Both the position numbers and the translations under genes were made by a program. The notes beneath the pieces are model-generated. The model did not search any database and was not told where the DNA came from. It was given only the letters and a program-made list of their open reading frames with translations. This document shows positions 51,605 through 61,132 of a stretch of DNA of 64,000 nt, one piece after another (the stretch's first letter is position 1; the number at the start of each line of letters is the position of its first letter). Where the stretch lies: NCBI RefSeq assembly GCF_000208925.1, contig NW_001914882.1, positions 1 to 64,000 on the forward strand, given 5' to 3'. The DNA comes from Entamoeba histolytica HM-1:IMSS. Lineage: Eukaryota > Evosea > Mastigamoebida > Endamoebidae.

Positions 51605-52489
51605 TTTAATTTTATTTCATTCTCAAATTAAATATTAATGTTTATTTATTGAATAATTAATACTTTTAAAAGGAGAGATAGAAAATGTTATGAACAAAAA
51701 ACATTATATCATTATAAAAAGCATATTATGAATAATCATCTAAAATGGAGGAACATTAATATGTAAAGGTGGTTAAAAACAAGATCAAATATTAGTATTA
51801 ATAAATACTAATACTCCGTTTGTTTCAATTAATATTCATTCTTATGAATGTCATTGATAAATTACTGCTTGTTTAATATTTTATAATTCTCAGCAGTGTC
51901 ATTTAAAATTAATTATAATAAAAGTAGTTGTATTTATTGTATTGAGAAGAGTTTAAAGGTAAATAAGACTATAAGAATAATTAAAATAATTAAAAAGATA
52001 GATTTAATATGAAATAAACAAATGAAGAGGTTATATTTATTTCAATAATAAAGTGTTTTAATTTGGTCATTAATTTATATTATTTCTTATTATTTATTTA
52101 AATTGTTATTCACATTTATTCATTAATATTATTGTAACATTGTTAATGATATTTCATTGTTTCATTTTCCTCTTTATATATGTTATGAATTGTTTTTTTA
52201 ATTTCCATATTTCTTTCTTTTTTATTTGTAACTTCTTTTTAAAGGAATTTCCAAATAGTTTTACTATTTTTATTCCAAATTAATTATTTTTAGATGTTTA
52301 TCTATATTTCTATTACTCACTGCTTTTAAAAGACTCTCTTGGTATTCTTTTATTTTTGTTAATACTCTTCACATCAACATCTGTAAAAAACGTCAAAATC
52401 TAAATTCACTAAATGATGATTGAATATTAATTGAGATTAATGACAAACATTCAGAAAAAAATTAACATCTAATATATTAATTGTGTGGG
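51605..52489. other. Intergenic region
   Basis: About 0.9 kb of AT-rich DNA. Near 51730-51800 the minus strand has a faint LRR-like trace (INVPP) that may belong to the decayed gene that follows; otherwise nothing is seen. Confidence 0.4.
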
Positions 52490-52970
52490 TGTTAATTGAT
52501 TCTACTTATACTTTTTAAAACCACTATCTTCAATTTCAATGACTCTTATTGGAATATTAATTGATGATAGTTGATAGTACTTATAAAAATGTTATTTTTC
52601 TATACGTTTAATTGGTAATTGAATAATAAATTCATTGACCATTCCTCTTTCTACTTCTTTCATATTAGTTCTTTTTGAATTATCAATGAAAATAAACAAC
52701 AATTTATACTCATTAACAAATATTCTATATTTATTAATAGAGAAGATATTTTGCATATGAAGTTCAATTTATGACGAACATTTTTTTTTAAAATAGTCTT
52801 TTCCTATTTCATTTACAAACTTTTGACTATTCAAAGTAATTAATGAAAGAAATCATTCAAAACATGCATTCCTTATTCTACTAACTCTTTTTGTATGTTA
52901 TTTGATATTAACTTTACAATTACAAAAATACAAATCCACTTCTTTCTTTATTGCTGTTGGATCAGTAATT
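52490..52970 (-). pseudogene. Decayed BspA-like leucine-rich-repeat gene
   Basis: The minus strand reads broken LRR units: VSRIRNACFE, stop, FLSLITLNS, VNEIGKDYFKKKCSS, stop, IELHMQN and, after a shift, SSINIPIRVIEIEDSGFKKY. These match the Treponema/BspA-type repeat (roughly x-I-P-x-S-V-x-x-I-x-x-x-C-F-x-x-C-x-S-L-x-x-I) found in a large Entamoeba surface-protein family. Several stops (TGA, TAA) and frameshifts are present and no start is seen, so this is a relic. Confidence 0.55.
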
Positions 52971-53326
52971 GATTTAATAAAGCATAATTATAAATGAAAA
53001 ATTTTTAAGTAATTTAATTTTTATTTGTTTTTGTTTCTTGATATATTTATATAATCTTCTATGTATTAGACACTTTTACATATATTTAATTATTCTTTCT
53101 TTTTTAATATGTTGAATAATAAAAGAAATAATAAAAATGAATGTAAAGAAATGTATCAAAAATATACAATATAAGAGTGAATCGACTACACTAACAAAAT
53201 AATAAAGTAATAAACAGAATGAAATATATTAATAAATGAAATTGAAAATGATTGAACAACTAATTAATAAACTACAATGATAAGAATATGATAAATAAAA
53301 TAATGAAGAGTATTAATATAAAGAGA
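52971..53326. other. AT-rich sequence up to gap
   Basis: No gene, repeat or RNA seen; it ends at the 100-N gap. Confidence 0.5.
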
Positions 53327-53426
53327 NNNNNNNNNNNNNNNNNNNNNNNNNNNNNNNNNNNNNNNNNNNNNNNNNNNNNNNNNNNNNNNNNNNNNNNNNN
53401 NNNNNNNNNNNNNNNNNNNNNNNNNN
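53327..53426. other. Assembly gap (100 N)
   Basis: 100 N. The sequence immediately to its right is the start of the second copy of the cyclin C/MOB1 repeat, so the repeat begins exactly at a contig edge. Confidence 0.95.
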
Positions 53427-54334
53427 ATTACTCTTTTATTAATTCAAAAGAATATTCATCATATCAACAAAAAGCAAAAGAAATAATTCGTGTTCTTTGA
53501 CTCTTCTTTTATTTTACTTTTTACTTATTTCCATGACCAACAATTATCATCAACCTCTTTAACAAAAATTAATAATAATAATAATAATAAAAACAAAAAA
53601 AAAGACAGAAAAAAAAGAAGGAACTAAATTCTTGTATTTCAGACAATGTTCAAAAGTGGTAAAACTATTAGACATATTAAAAAACCTCAAACCCAAAAAC
53701 AAATTATGTTAGAAGAACATGTACAAAAAACACTTGGAATTGGACAAATAGAACAAGCAATTCTTCTTCCCCCAGGAGAAGATTTGAATGAATGGCTTGC
53801 TGTACATTGTCTTGACTTTTTTAAAGAATCACAATTATTATATGACTCAATTGCTGAAAGTTGTACAAAAGAGTCATGTCCAGTAATGACTGCTGGTCCT
53901 CAATTTGAATATCGATGGAAAGAAGGAAAAGAATTGTTTTCATTACCTGCAAATGAATATATTAATAAGTGTCTTGATTACGTTCAACAACAACTTGATG
54001 ATGAAGCTGTATTTCCATGTACTGTTGGTGTTCCTTTTCCAAAGAAATTCCAAAAAGTGGTTCAAATGATATTTAAACGATTATTCCGAGTATATGCACA
54101 TATTTATCTTCATCATTTAAATCAAATTACTCAATTAGAAGAAGAACCTCATTTAAATTCATCTTTTAAAGTTTGTTATTTCAATTTCTTATTCACCTGT
54201 AATTAATTTTAATATTAACTCTTTCTTTAGCATTTTATTTTATTTGCTACTGAGTTCAGTTTATTAGATAAAAAAGAAGTTACTCCAATGATGTGTGTTA
54301 TTCATTTACTAGTTCCATCAGTTGAATCAAAATA
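53427..54334 (+). repeat. Direct repeat, unit 2 (about 908 bp)
   Basis: A copy of 43921-44828 starting at the gap edge. The first 74 bases are the last codons of cyclin C (YSFINSKEYSS to stop at 53500), without the rest of that gene; MOB1 copy 2 follows. Confidence 0.9.
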
Positions 54335-54341
54335 CAAATAA
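53646..54341 (+). CDS. MOB1: MOB1 family protein, copy 2 (two exons)
   Basis: Exon 1 (53646-54170) and exon 2 (54231-54341), intron 54171-54230. The 211-aa product is identical to copy 1 at 44140. The only differences in the coding span lie at the very end: TAC for TAT in the penultimate Tyr codon and TAA for TGA as stop, after which the flanks are unrelated. It could be a true recent duplicate or an assembly artefact at a contig end. Function as for copy 1. Confidence 0.85.
54171..54230 (+). other. Intron in MOB1 copy 2
   Basis: 60 bp, identical to the intron of copy 1. Confidence 0.88.
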
Positions 54342-54531
54342 TCAACGTCTTCTTTCTTTAACTATTTTTTATTTAGTTTTTATTTGAAAAGAATAAATGT
54401 TTCTTGTTTGATAAATATTTTCTACTTACGAAATGGTCCATGGACCTTGTAATTGAAATGACTAAAAACTTCAATACTACAAAACGCAAACTTGAAATAA
54501 AAAGAAAGAAATTAAAATCTAAAAAATATAA

Positions 54532-55790
54532 ATGAGCCTTTCTGTTGGGTTACAAATTGCTGGTGTTGATGATTATATTCAACAAAATCTCGTTTGTGTA
54601 ATGCCTCTAAAAGAAACACCACCACAAGAACATAAAGGCGCTGCAAAAATATCACTAGGTGGTCCTGAAGAAGGAAATGAATTACCTAAATTAACTAAAG
54701 TTACTGTTAGATTAGAAGATTGTTTGGCATGTAGTGGATGTATTACTTCTGCAGAAACAGTGTTAATTGAACAACAAGGATTACCTGAATTTAGAAAGAA
54801 TATTAAAGAACTTTCTCAAAGAAAAAAAGTTATATGTACTATTGCAGATGAATGTATTGCATCAATGAGTGTTGTACATAACCAACCATTTAATGTAGTA
54901 TGGACAAGAGTAGAAAAGGCATTAAAAAAAGAAGGTGTTGATGAATTAAGAGATTTATCTCAAGCGTTTGTTGTTTAGAATAAATGAATATTAAAAAAAA
55001 ACATAAAGAAAATATATTTAGTAGTAGACAAGACATATCATTATTTGGTATTTATGATGAATTTAAAGAATATCAAAAAATGAATAAAGTTTTATTAACG
55101 AGTACTTGTCCTGGATGGGTTTGTTATTCTGAAAAAATGCAAGGGAAATGGATGTTTGAATATATGTCTAAAGTTGCATCATCAATGACAATTGCAGGTA
55201 TGATTATGAAAAAACAAAATTCAGAAATATACCATGTAAGTATTCAAATGTGTTTTGATAAAAAATTAGAAGCAACAAAAACTTATAATAATATTCATGT
55301 TATTGATTGTGTATTAACAACAAGTGAAATAGATTCAATTATTGATTGGAATGAACCAATTAATGAAATTACTTCAACAAGAATGAAAGGTTTTATTTCT
55401 TCTCCAGCACAATATATTGCTTTAATGGAACAAAAAAAAGAACCATTTAAAGTAACAAGAAATAAAGATTTCCTTGAAAATGATGGTATTGCTATTGCTA
55501 ATGGATTTAGAAATATTCAAAATGTTGTTCGATTTGTTAAGTCAAAGACTAAATTACAATTTATTGAAGTAGAAGCATGTCCTGGTGGTTGTATTTGTGG
55601 TGGTGGACAAATAAAATGTTCTCCTAAAGAAAAAGATGAACGAGTTAAAAAAATGATGGAAATTCTTGAACCAAAAGTTGTTGATGAAAAGAATAAAAGT
55701 ATTTATGAATCAATAAAAGACAGTATTAAACTTACTTTTATTGATAGAAAAGAAAGTGCTCAAGAAAATGCTTTACATTTGAATTGGTAA
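54532..55790 (+). CDS. CIAO3: CIAO3/NAR1-like iron-sulphur assembly protein (two exons)
   Basis: Exon 1 (54532-54965) and exon 2 (55022-55790), intron 54966-55021 (56 bp, GTTTGT to TTTAG, phase 2), encode 400 aa. The N-terminal cluster ligands are Cys22 and the EDCLACSGC group (Cys64, 67, 70). The H-cluster-like Cys lie in TSTCPGWVCY and EACPGGCICGGG. This pattern is that of NAR1/NARFL, the [FeFe]-hydrogenase relative of the cytosolic iron-sulphur assembly (CIA) targeting step, not of a true hydrogenase. It is shorter than yeast and human homologues (about 480-490). It looks like two adjacent ORFs if the intron is missed. Confidence 0.9.
54966..55021 (+). other. Intron in CIAO3/NAR1 gene
   Basis: 56 bp, GTTTGT to TTTAG, phase 2. 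Confidence 0.88.
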
Positions 55791-55848
55791 TTCTTATTAT
55801 AGTTTTTGTTTATTCATCTTTTTTTGACTTTTAAAACAAAAAAAGTTA

Positions 55849-56223
55849 ATGAACTATTTATTGATAGAAAAGTCATTAAGTCAACCAATACAGATGAAAA
55901 ATAACAACACAAATTTTTTTATATTCAAAAAAATAAATAATCAACTAGTACCTACTGTTTTACCTAAGACAACCCCAACACCTATCATCACAAATCAACT
56001 TAATCCATGTTGTATTAAAAAAATTACTCAAAAAAAAACTCAAAGTGTAAATGTTCAAAATAAAAGAACTTGTTCTATATGTGGGTTACAAACTTCAACT
56101 CTATACTCTCTAGAATGTGGTCATATTATGTGTTCAGCTTGCTTTAAAATTTGGAAAGAAGAAATGGGATGTAATTATTGTGCTGAATGTGGTGTTGAGA
56201 TTCAAAAATTATTTAAGATTTAA
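55849..56223 (+). CDS. Small RING-finger protein
   Basis: A 124-aa protein with a basic, Thr/Pro-containing N-terminal half and a C-terminal RING-like zinc finger: CSICG, LECGHIMCSACF, CNYCAECG. The pattern C-x2-C, C-x-H-x2-C-x2-C, C-x2-C is complete for a RING of C3HC4 type, with a short last loop (GCNYCAEC). It is probably an E3 ubiquitin ligase or adaptor. No membrane segment. The gene begins 58 bp after the CIAO3 stop and is transcribed separately. Confidence 0.75.
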   Translation: MNYLLIEKSLSQPIQMKNNNTNFFIFKKINNQLVPTVLPKTTPTPIITNQLNPCCIKKITQKKTQSVNVQNKRTCSICGLQTSTLYSLECGHIMCSACFKIWKEEMGCNYCAECGVEIQKLFKI

Positions 56224-56316
56224 TTATTTATTGTTATCTAAAACGATTATTTATGATTAGATTGAATCTTAAAAAATAACGAAATATTAAAACTAAAAAA
56301 ATAAAAGGAAATAGAC

Positions 56317-56669
56317 ATGATAATATTTCTTCTCCTTGTCTCATTATGCCTTAGTTTTGATTCTTCAAAATATTTTAAAACGTCTATTGAGACAAGAATA
56401 ATATGTACTCGAGGAGAAGGTGTTTCAATGTTTTTAGAAGAAGAAGTAAAAAATTAGTTTGTTAAAATTAATTCATAACACTAAAGTAAAATTTAATAAT
56501 TAGTCCAATGATAATTTTCATGATAAATCAACAAAAAAAAGATATTATGAAATTTTATAATATTGCTGGTGATGTTATTGAAGAATTAGACATTTCAAAT
56601 TATTCATTAAATGAAATAGTTGATGTTCTTGATGAAAGAGGATTTAGACAATTTTATAAAGAAAAATAA
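56317..56669 (+). CDS. Secreted Sep15/SelM-like small protein (two exons)
   Basis: Exon 1 (56317-56456) and exon 2 (56504-56669), intron 56457-56503 (47 bp, GTTTGT to AATTAG, phase 2), encode 101 aa. MIIFLLLVSLCLSFD is a good signal peptide. The remainder (VSMFLEEEVKNYPMIIFMI, DVIEELDISNYSLNEIVDVL, ERGFRQFYKEK) resembles the thioredoxin-like fold of Sep15/SelM ER proteins: the ELDIS...EI..L...GF pattern is the most convincing part. The CxxC or CxxU redox motif expected near the N-terminus is missing; only a single Cys (in RIICTRGEG) remains. The assignment is tentative. Neither exon is long enough to stand out as an ORF. Confidence 0.5.
56457..56503 (+). other. Intron in Sep15/SelM-like gene
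   Basis: 47 bp, GTTTGT to AATTAG, phase 2. Confidence 0.75.
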
Positions 56670-56879
56670 TTTTATTTAAAAAATACTTAAAATTAATATT
56701 TTTTTTAATAAAAGAAGAATAATAAAATTTATAAAAATTTATTAAAAAAGAAGAATGAATAAAATGAAATAATTTATAATAAATAAAATTCTTTATTAAT
56801 TTATTCAAAATTTAAGAATTATTAATTATTATTTTAATTATAATTTTTATAAAGAAAAAAAAAAAAAAAAAAAAAAAAA

Positions 56880-57514
56880 GAAATCAATTATGATTAACCT
56901 TATTTTTTTGGTTTTTCATCATGTTGAGAAGTGAGCGAATCAGTTTCTTCAACACGCTTTATTTCTATTGAAATAAAGTTTTTGCAAGCATGCTCGACTT
57001 AAATGGTTCCTCATTTAAGTTGCTGCCTGACTTTTATTTTGATTTTAATGAGTAATATAATATTTCTCATTCTTTATATTGTTGTTTTAAGGAGAGTATA
57101 TCCATAACATACTGTTATAGCTCATCTCCTTTTACCTTCGACACCCCTTAAAGAAACCCTATTCCTTGATAATATCCTTATGTTTAATTTTTGTGCAACA
57201 ATATCAATTATATATGCGTCTTCTTTAATAAATGATAATTCTTAATACATAATACCTCCTTAGTAAATAATAATCCTTATAATTAATAATGAATAACAAT
57301 ACACGTTAATGAAGAACAATACACCTCAATGAATAACAATACACGTTAATGAATAATAATCACTTCTAATAAATATTAATAATAATAAACAGTTAGTGTT
57401 GAATAGATATTATCTCACCAAAGGCACGTCATGACCAGACGATAACTGGGAGATTCGAAGCATGGGATTATTTTAGGGTTTCATGTGGTGTCTCTGACGT
57501 GCCATCTTCGAATC
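56880..57514 (-). mobile_element. SINE with 20-bp internal repeats (EhSINE2/3-type)
   Basis: About 635 bp on the minus strand. The 5' end GATTCGAAGATGGCACGTCA followed by GAGACACCACATGAAACC is the conserved EhLINE/EhSINE head. Internal 20-bp repeats lie at 57291-57350. The 3' part differs from EhSINE1: it lacks the GCTCAGGG hairpin, and the 3' border abuts a homopolymer (56854-56880; T-run on the element's strand). It inserted about 50 bp downstream of the lysine-rich protein gene in the same orientation. The sub-family name is uncertain. Confidence 0.75.
57291..57360 (-). repeat. 20-bp tandem repeat inside SINE, three and a half units
   Basis: Plus-strand units GAATAACAATACACGTTAAT, GAAGAACAATACACCTCAAT and GAATAACAATACACGTTAAT, then a partial unit at 57351-57360. 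Confidence 0.85.
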
Positions 57515-57563
57515 TAAAGAATTTATATGAAAAAATAGAAAAAAAATGAATAAAAATATTGTA

Positions 57564-58991
57564 TTATTTTTTAGATTTTTTTGACTTTGTAACATTCTTT
57601 TTAACAACTCTATTTGATCTGGATGCTCTCTTTGAAACTGATTTTGCTGTTCTTTTCTGTGCTGCTTTAGCTCTCTTTTGTAACATTTTAGCTTTCTTTT
57701 GTGCCTTCTTTTGAGCTGCCTTTGCTTTCTTTTGTGCCTTTTTCTGTGCTGCTTTAGCCTTCTTTTGTAACATTTTAGCTTTCTTTTGTGCCTTCTTTTG
57801 AGCTGCTTTAGCTTTCTTTTGTGCTTTCTTTTCTGCTGCCTTAGCTTTCCTATCTTCAATTACTTGCTTTGCTTTACCAGCTAACATTTTACCTCCTGCA
57901 ACACCAGCTGCTTCTGCTGTTGAATATCCATTTTTCAATGTATCTTTAATCTTTCCTTTAACGCCATTTTCAGCGGCTTTCTCAACTGCTTTATTTACTT
58001 CTTTCAAAACATTATTCTTTACAGTATCAGTAGTTGCTGTTTTAACAAACTTCTTAACAGAAGAACGTGCTCCTTTTGCTAATTGTGAAATATTCTTTCC
58101 TTTTAAGCTTTTAGCACCTTTTTTAATATCTTTAAGTGATAATGTCTTAGCACCATTTGTAATTTTATCTAAATTCTTTTTATAAGTATCTTTTACTTTG
58201 ATAGCATCTTTAGCATCACTAAACGTTTTCTTTACATTATTTTTAATATTAAAACTCTCTTTTGCTTTAGCCTTAAAACCTTCTTTTATTTTCTTTTTAG
58301 ACAAATCTACTTTCTCTCCTGAACGAACTTGAGATAATGTTCCCATAACACCTTCTGCAACAATACCAGCAGCTTTATTAACTGCCCATCCTTTAACATT
58401 CTTTGCAAGTGTTTTACCTCCCTGTTTTAATCCTTCTTTCAAACCACCTTTTTTATATCCTTTTGAAAAGTCTGTAACTGTATCTACAGTCTTCTGTGCA
58501 ACAGAAGATACAGTTTTAACAACTTTAGCTCCTCCTTCTATAGTCTTTGCAGCTGCTGCAACTGGTGCAGCAATAGCATTTACTCCTGGAATTGCACTAG
58601 CAACTGTAGCAACAGTTCCTACAGTCTTAGCAACTTTTTCAACAACTCCAGCAACTTTATTAACTTTTCCAATTACTTGAGAAACTTTTTCTCCATGTTC
58701 AGCAAACCAATTAGTTGTCTTATCTACTGTGTTTTTAAATCCTCTCTTGATATTATCCCAAAATTCTTCATCATTTAACATAAGATCTAATGAATCTTCA
58801 TCTTCTAAGAAAGACAATAAAGTTTCTAAATCATTATCATTATCAACTTCATTAAACATTGAATAATCTTCTAAGAAGAAAGAATCAAAGTCTGTATTCA
58901 AGTCATAAGCAGATGAAAAGCAGATGAAGAGTAGTAATGTAAATATCATAATATACAATGAATAATTCAGTTCACGCCGACAATAAATCAT
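57564..58991 (-). CDS. Secreted lysine-rich repeat protein
   Basis: 461-475 aa depending on start: ATG 58949 gives the cleanest signal peptide (MIFTLLLFICFSSAYD); ATG 58991 adds 14 residues. After the signal comes a strongly acidic segment (about 50 residues of Asp/Glu), then a long amphipathic, Ala/Val/Lys-rich helical region (FWDNIKRGFKNTVDKTTNWF, GTVATVASAIPGVNAIAAP), and a C-terminal array of KAAQKKAQKKAK and KMLQKK repeats ending in a basic tail. Acidic pro-part before a cationic body suggests a charge-neutralised precursor. I do not recognise the family; a secreted cationic or surface/matrix-binding protein is inference. Confidence 0.8.
   Translation of the reverse strand: MIYCRRELNYSLYIMIFTLLLFICFSSAYDLNTDFDSFFLEDYSMFNEVDNDNDLETLLSFLEDEDSLDLMLNDEEFWDNIKRGFKNTVDKTTNWFAEHGEKVSQVIGKVNKVAGVVEKVAKTVGTVATVASAIPGVNAIAAPVAAAAKTIEGGAKVVKTVSSVAQKTVDTVTDFSKGYKKGGLKEGLKQGGKTLAKNVKGWAVNKAAGIVAEGVMGTLSQVRSGEKVDLSKKKIKEGFKAKAKESFNIKNNVKKTFSDAKDAIKVKDTYKKNLDKITNGAKTLSLKDIKKGAKSLKGKNISQLAKGARSSVKKFVKTATTDTVKNNVLKEVNKAVEKAAENGVKGKIKDTLKNGYSTAEAAGVAGGKMLAGKAKQVIEDRKAKAAEKKAQKKAKAAQKKAQKKAKMLQKKAKAAQKKAQKKAKAAQKKAQKKAKMLQKRAKAAQKRTAKSVSKRASRSNRVVKKNVTKSKKSKK
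57633..57845 (-). repeat. In-frame Lys/Ala repeat array of the secreted protein
   Basis: DNA repeats of about 12, 24 and 33 bp built from GCTCAAAAGAAGGCACAAAA-like units encode alternating AQKKAQKKAKA and KMLQKK blocks. Confidence 0.7.
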
Positions 58992-59003
58992 CTCATTTTC
59001 CAC

Positions 59004-59367
59004 ATCAAGTCAGTGATTGAATTTTATTTTTATCAACTTCTTATTAAAAACTTCTTTGGTTATATTTATTTTGTTTTTTACCATTTTTAATTTAATATAT
59101 CTTATTATTATATTACGTGTAATTAAAATATTAAATTTGCCTAGGTTTTTTCTCTAAACGTTTTCTGTTTCTAAAATAAGAAATTTTGATCTATTATTTC
59201 TTCAAAGAATTAAAAAGAAGATCTTATCACTGACTCTAAAGGACATTCCAACAAGGGTTTTTATTAATTTTATTTTCTCTTTAAAGAAAGAACTTTCTAT
59301 CCGAAAAAATTATATTTTTATCTTATTGTTGTTGATTAAAACATAATGAAATTTTTACATAAAAAAT
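59004..59367. other. Spacer between two minus-strand genes
   Basis: 364 bp, AT-rich, no gene or repeat seen. Confidence 0.5.
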
Positions 59368-60324
59368 TCAATGAAAGGAAAATCTTGTTGTCTTTCCATA
59401 TAATTTCTTTATCATTCTCTCTCTTTTTGATGTTGAAAATCCTTGGGGACATTGTGATGACAAACTTGCTGCATAAAATGCTGGTTCAAACCTTTGTGTT
59501 GGTAATTCATCATTTATGAATTCTTGTTGAGATGGTGTTACTTCATCTTGTTTAAATTCATCTTCATCATCAGAAACATTGTCAATACACCCAGCTTGAG
59601 ATGCAACATAAATTGAGTGGGAGGACTCCCCATAATATTCATCATTATTACGATATATATTTTTGTCTAGTTTAATAACTTCTTCTTTTGATATTGATCT
59701 TATTCTTTTTGGTAAAAATGCTGGGAGACTCCATTCATTGTCTGAACTATCTTCTTTCGATGGAGATTCAACAAGGTTAATAACAACAGGTTCTTCTTTC
59801 TTTTGTTGAATATTTTTATTATTATTTTTTTTTTCTTCAACACCTTGTTGACTTTCTTTGATAGAAAGATGAGGTAAGATAGAAAGAGAATGTTCTGTTG
59901 TTGAACTCAAATTTGGTTGGTTAATTTGTTCTTTCATATTTTCTTGATTATCATTTGCCTCAATCTGATCTAAGAATTGAATCAATGAATCACTCAATTC
60001 ATTATCTTCATTTATTACTTTTTCTTCATCTTTCATTGATTTTTCTTTTTTTCTTTTTTGTTCATTATCAAATTTTGTTTGATGAAAAGACAATATTGTT
60101 TTATTATTTTTTATTGATTTATTGATTGATTTGATTGGCTTTGTCTCAATAACTTTCTTATTTTCTTTATTTGGAGAATTACGTTCATTTGACAAAGACC
60201 TTCTTCTCCATATACCATTTTCATCCTTTCTTAATCCCTTTCTTTTGGGTTGTTGTTTAATTTCTTGAATGAATTCATTCATATTTTCTTCATCTATCAT
60301 AGGAACGAGGTGTCTGCGTTTCAT
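59368..60324 (-). CDS. Unknown, mostly disordered nuclear-type protein
   Basis: A 318-aa hydrophilic protein rich in Lys, Glu, Ser and Asn. Basic patches at the N-terminus (MKRRHLVPM, QPKRKGLRK, GIWRRRSLS) could serve as nuclear localisation signals. EEPVVINLVESPSK (about 184-197) has the form of a SUMO-interacting motif (hydrophobic V-I-x-L-V core flanked by acidic/Ser residues). The last 60 residues are more ordered (FEPAFYAASLSSQCPQGFS, RERMIKKLYGK). No known domain is recognised and no membrane segment is present. Confidence 0.7.
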   Translation of the reverse strand: MKRRHLVPMIDEENMNEFIQEIKQQPKRKGLRKDENGIWRRRSLSNERNSPNKENKKVIETKPIKSINKSIKNNKTILSFHQTKFDNEQKRKKEKSMKDEEKVINEDNELSDSLIQFLDQIEANDNQENMKEQINQPNLSSTTEHSLSILPHLSIKESQQGVEEKKNNNKNIQQKKEEPVVINLVESPSKEDSSDNEWSLPAFLPKRIRSISKEEVIKLDKNIYRNNDEYYGESSHSIYVASQAGCIDNVSDDEDEFKQDEVTPSQQEFINDELPTQRFEPAFYAASLSSQCPQGFSTSKRERMIKKLYGKTTRFSFH

Positions 60325-60441
60325 CTGAAACGTTCTTTCCTCAATTTTACTTTTTTCTTATTGTCTTTTCAATTTTTTCTTTTTATTTAATAATAAAAAA
60401 ATTAAAATAATAACAAGATTATTAATGATAGAAGTATTTTC

Positions 60442-61037
60442 TTAACACACAATAGGCTCTACAGAAGGGTCATGACTGTAATATATGATTGTCCCTTCAC
60501 TAGGAATAATGTCTCTTAATTTTTTTGATATTTCATTTAAATGTTCTTTTCCTGATTTGTCAAGCCATAACGCAATTTTATTGTGTTGACGAACAGAAAA
60601 TGCAACACCATTGATACAATAAGCAGATGGAATAGTTTCACCAATTAAACTTAATAACTATCATTCCGTAAGAATTCTACATGAATTTTATAAATAAAAA
60701 TTCAATAACAAACAGTATCTCTCCAGTATTGTTGACATAACTCATTATTAGCATTAGTCAAAATTATTTGTATTCTTCCACCTCCAACATTACTAGTGTC
60801 TTCCCATATTGGTTTAATTCCATTTTTGAATAATGAAACATCTGATCCATTTTCCATTGTGCCTAATTTAGGAATAGCATCATATATTCCCCAAAATTCT
60901 TCAGCAGTTTTAAAGCTTCCAATAGGGACAATGTTTGAACCATATGTTTCAGTTGATTTATTTGAAAATCCATCAAACCAAAAAGTCCATTCACTGAATA
61001 ATTTATGTTCCATCTCTATTTTTAATATTAAGTTCAT
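60442..61037 (-). CDS. eIF4E: eIF4E cap-binding protein (two exons)
   Basis: Exon 1 (60714-61037) and exon 2 (60442-60657), intron 60658-60713 (56 bp, GTTTGT to GATAG, phase 0), encode 179 aa. Expected eIF4E features appear in order: LFSEWTFWFDGF (first cap-stacking aromatic region follows), SFKTAEEFWGIYDAI (eIF4G-binding helix with Trp), GIKPIWEDTSNVGGG (second cap Trp and Glu), and LLSLIGE...GVAFSVRQHNKIALW after the splice. It recruits mRNA cap to eIF4G for translation initiation. Met1 or Met9 could start. Without splicing, the last third is lost. Confidence 0.9.
60658..60713 (-). other. Intron in eIF4E gene
   Basis: 56 bp, GTTTGT to GATAG on the minus strand, phase 0. Confidence 0.88.
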
Positions 61038-61132
61038 ATTTTTTTTCTTTGAAAAAACATTTTTTTGTTATAAAATTTTGTCATTTTTTACTAACAAGAA
61101 CTTAGAAATAGAAAAGAAATTGTGATAGTTTT

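Noticed and set aside
54532..55790. Two adjacent ORFs as an operon-like pair
   Set aside because: A standard 56-bp intron joins them into one CIAO3/NAR1 protein with all cluster cysteines.
57473..57859. 128-aa Arg/Lys-rich ORF (minus strand)
   Set aside because: Shifted-frame shadow of the lysine-rich repeat gene running into the SINE 5' end.
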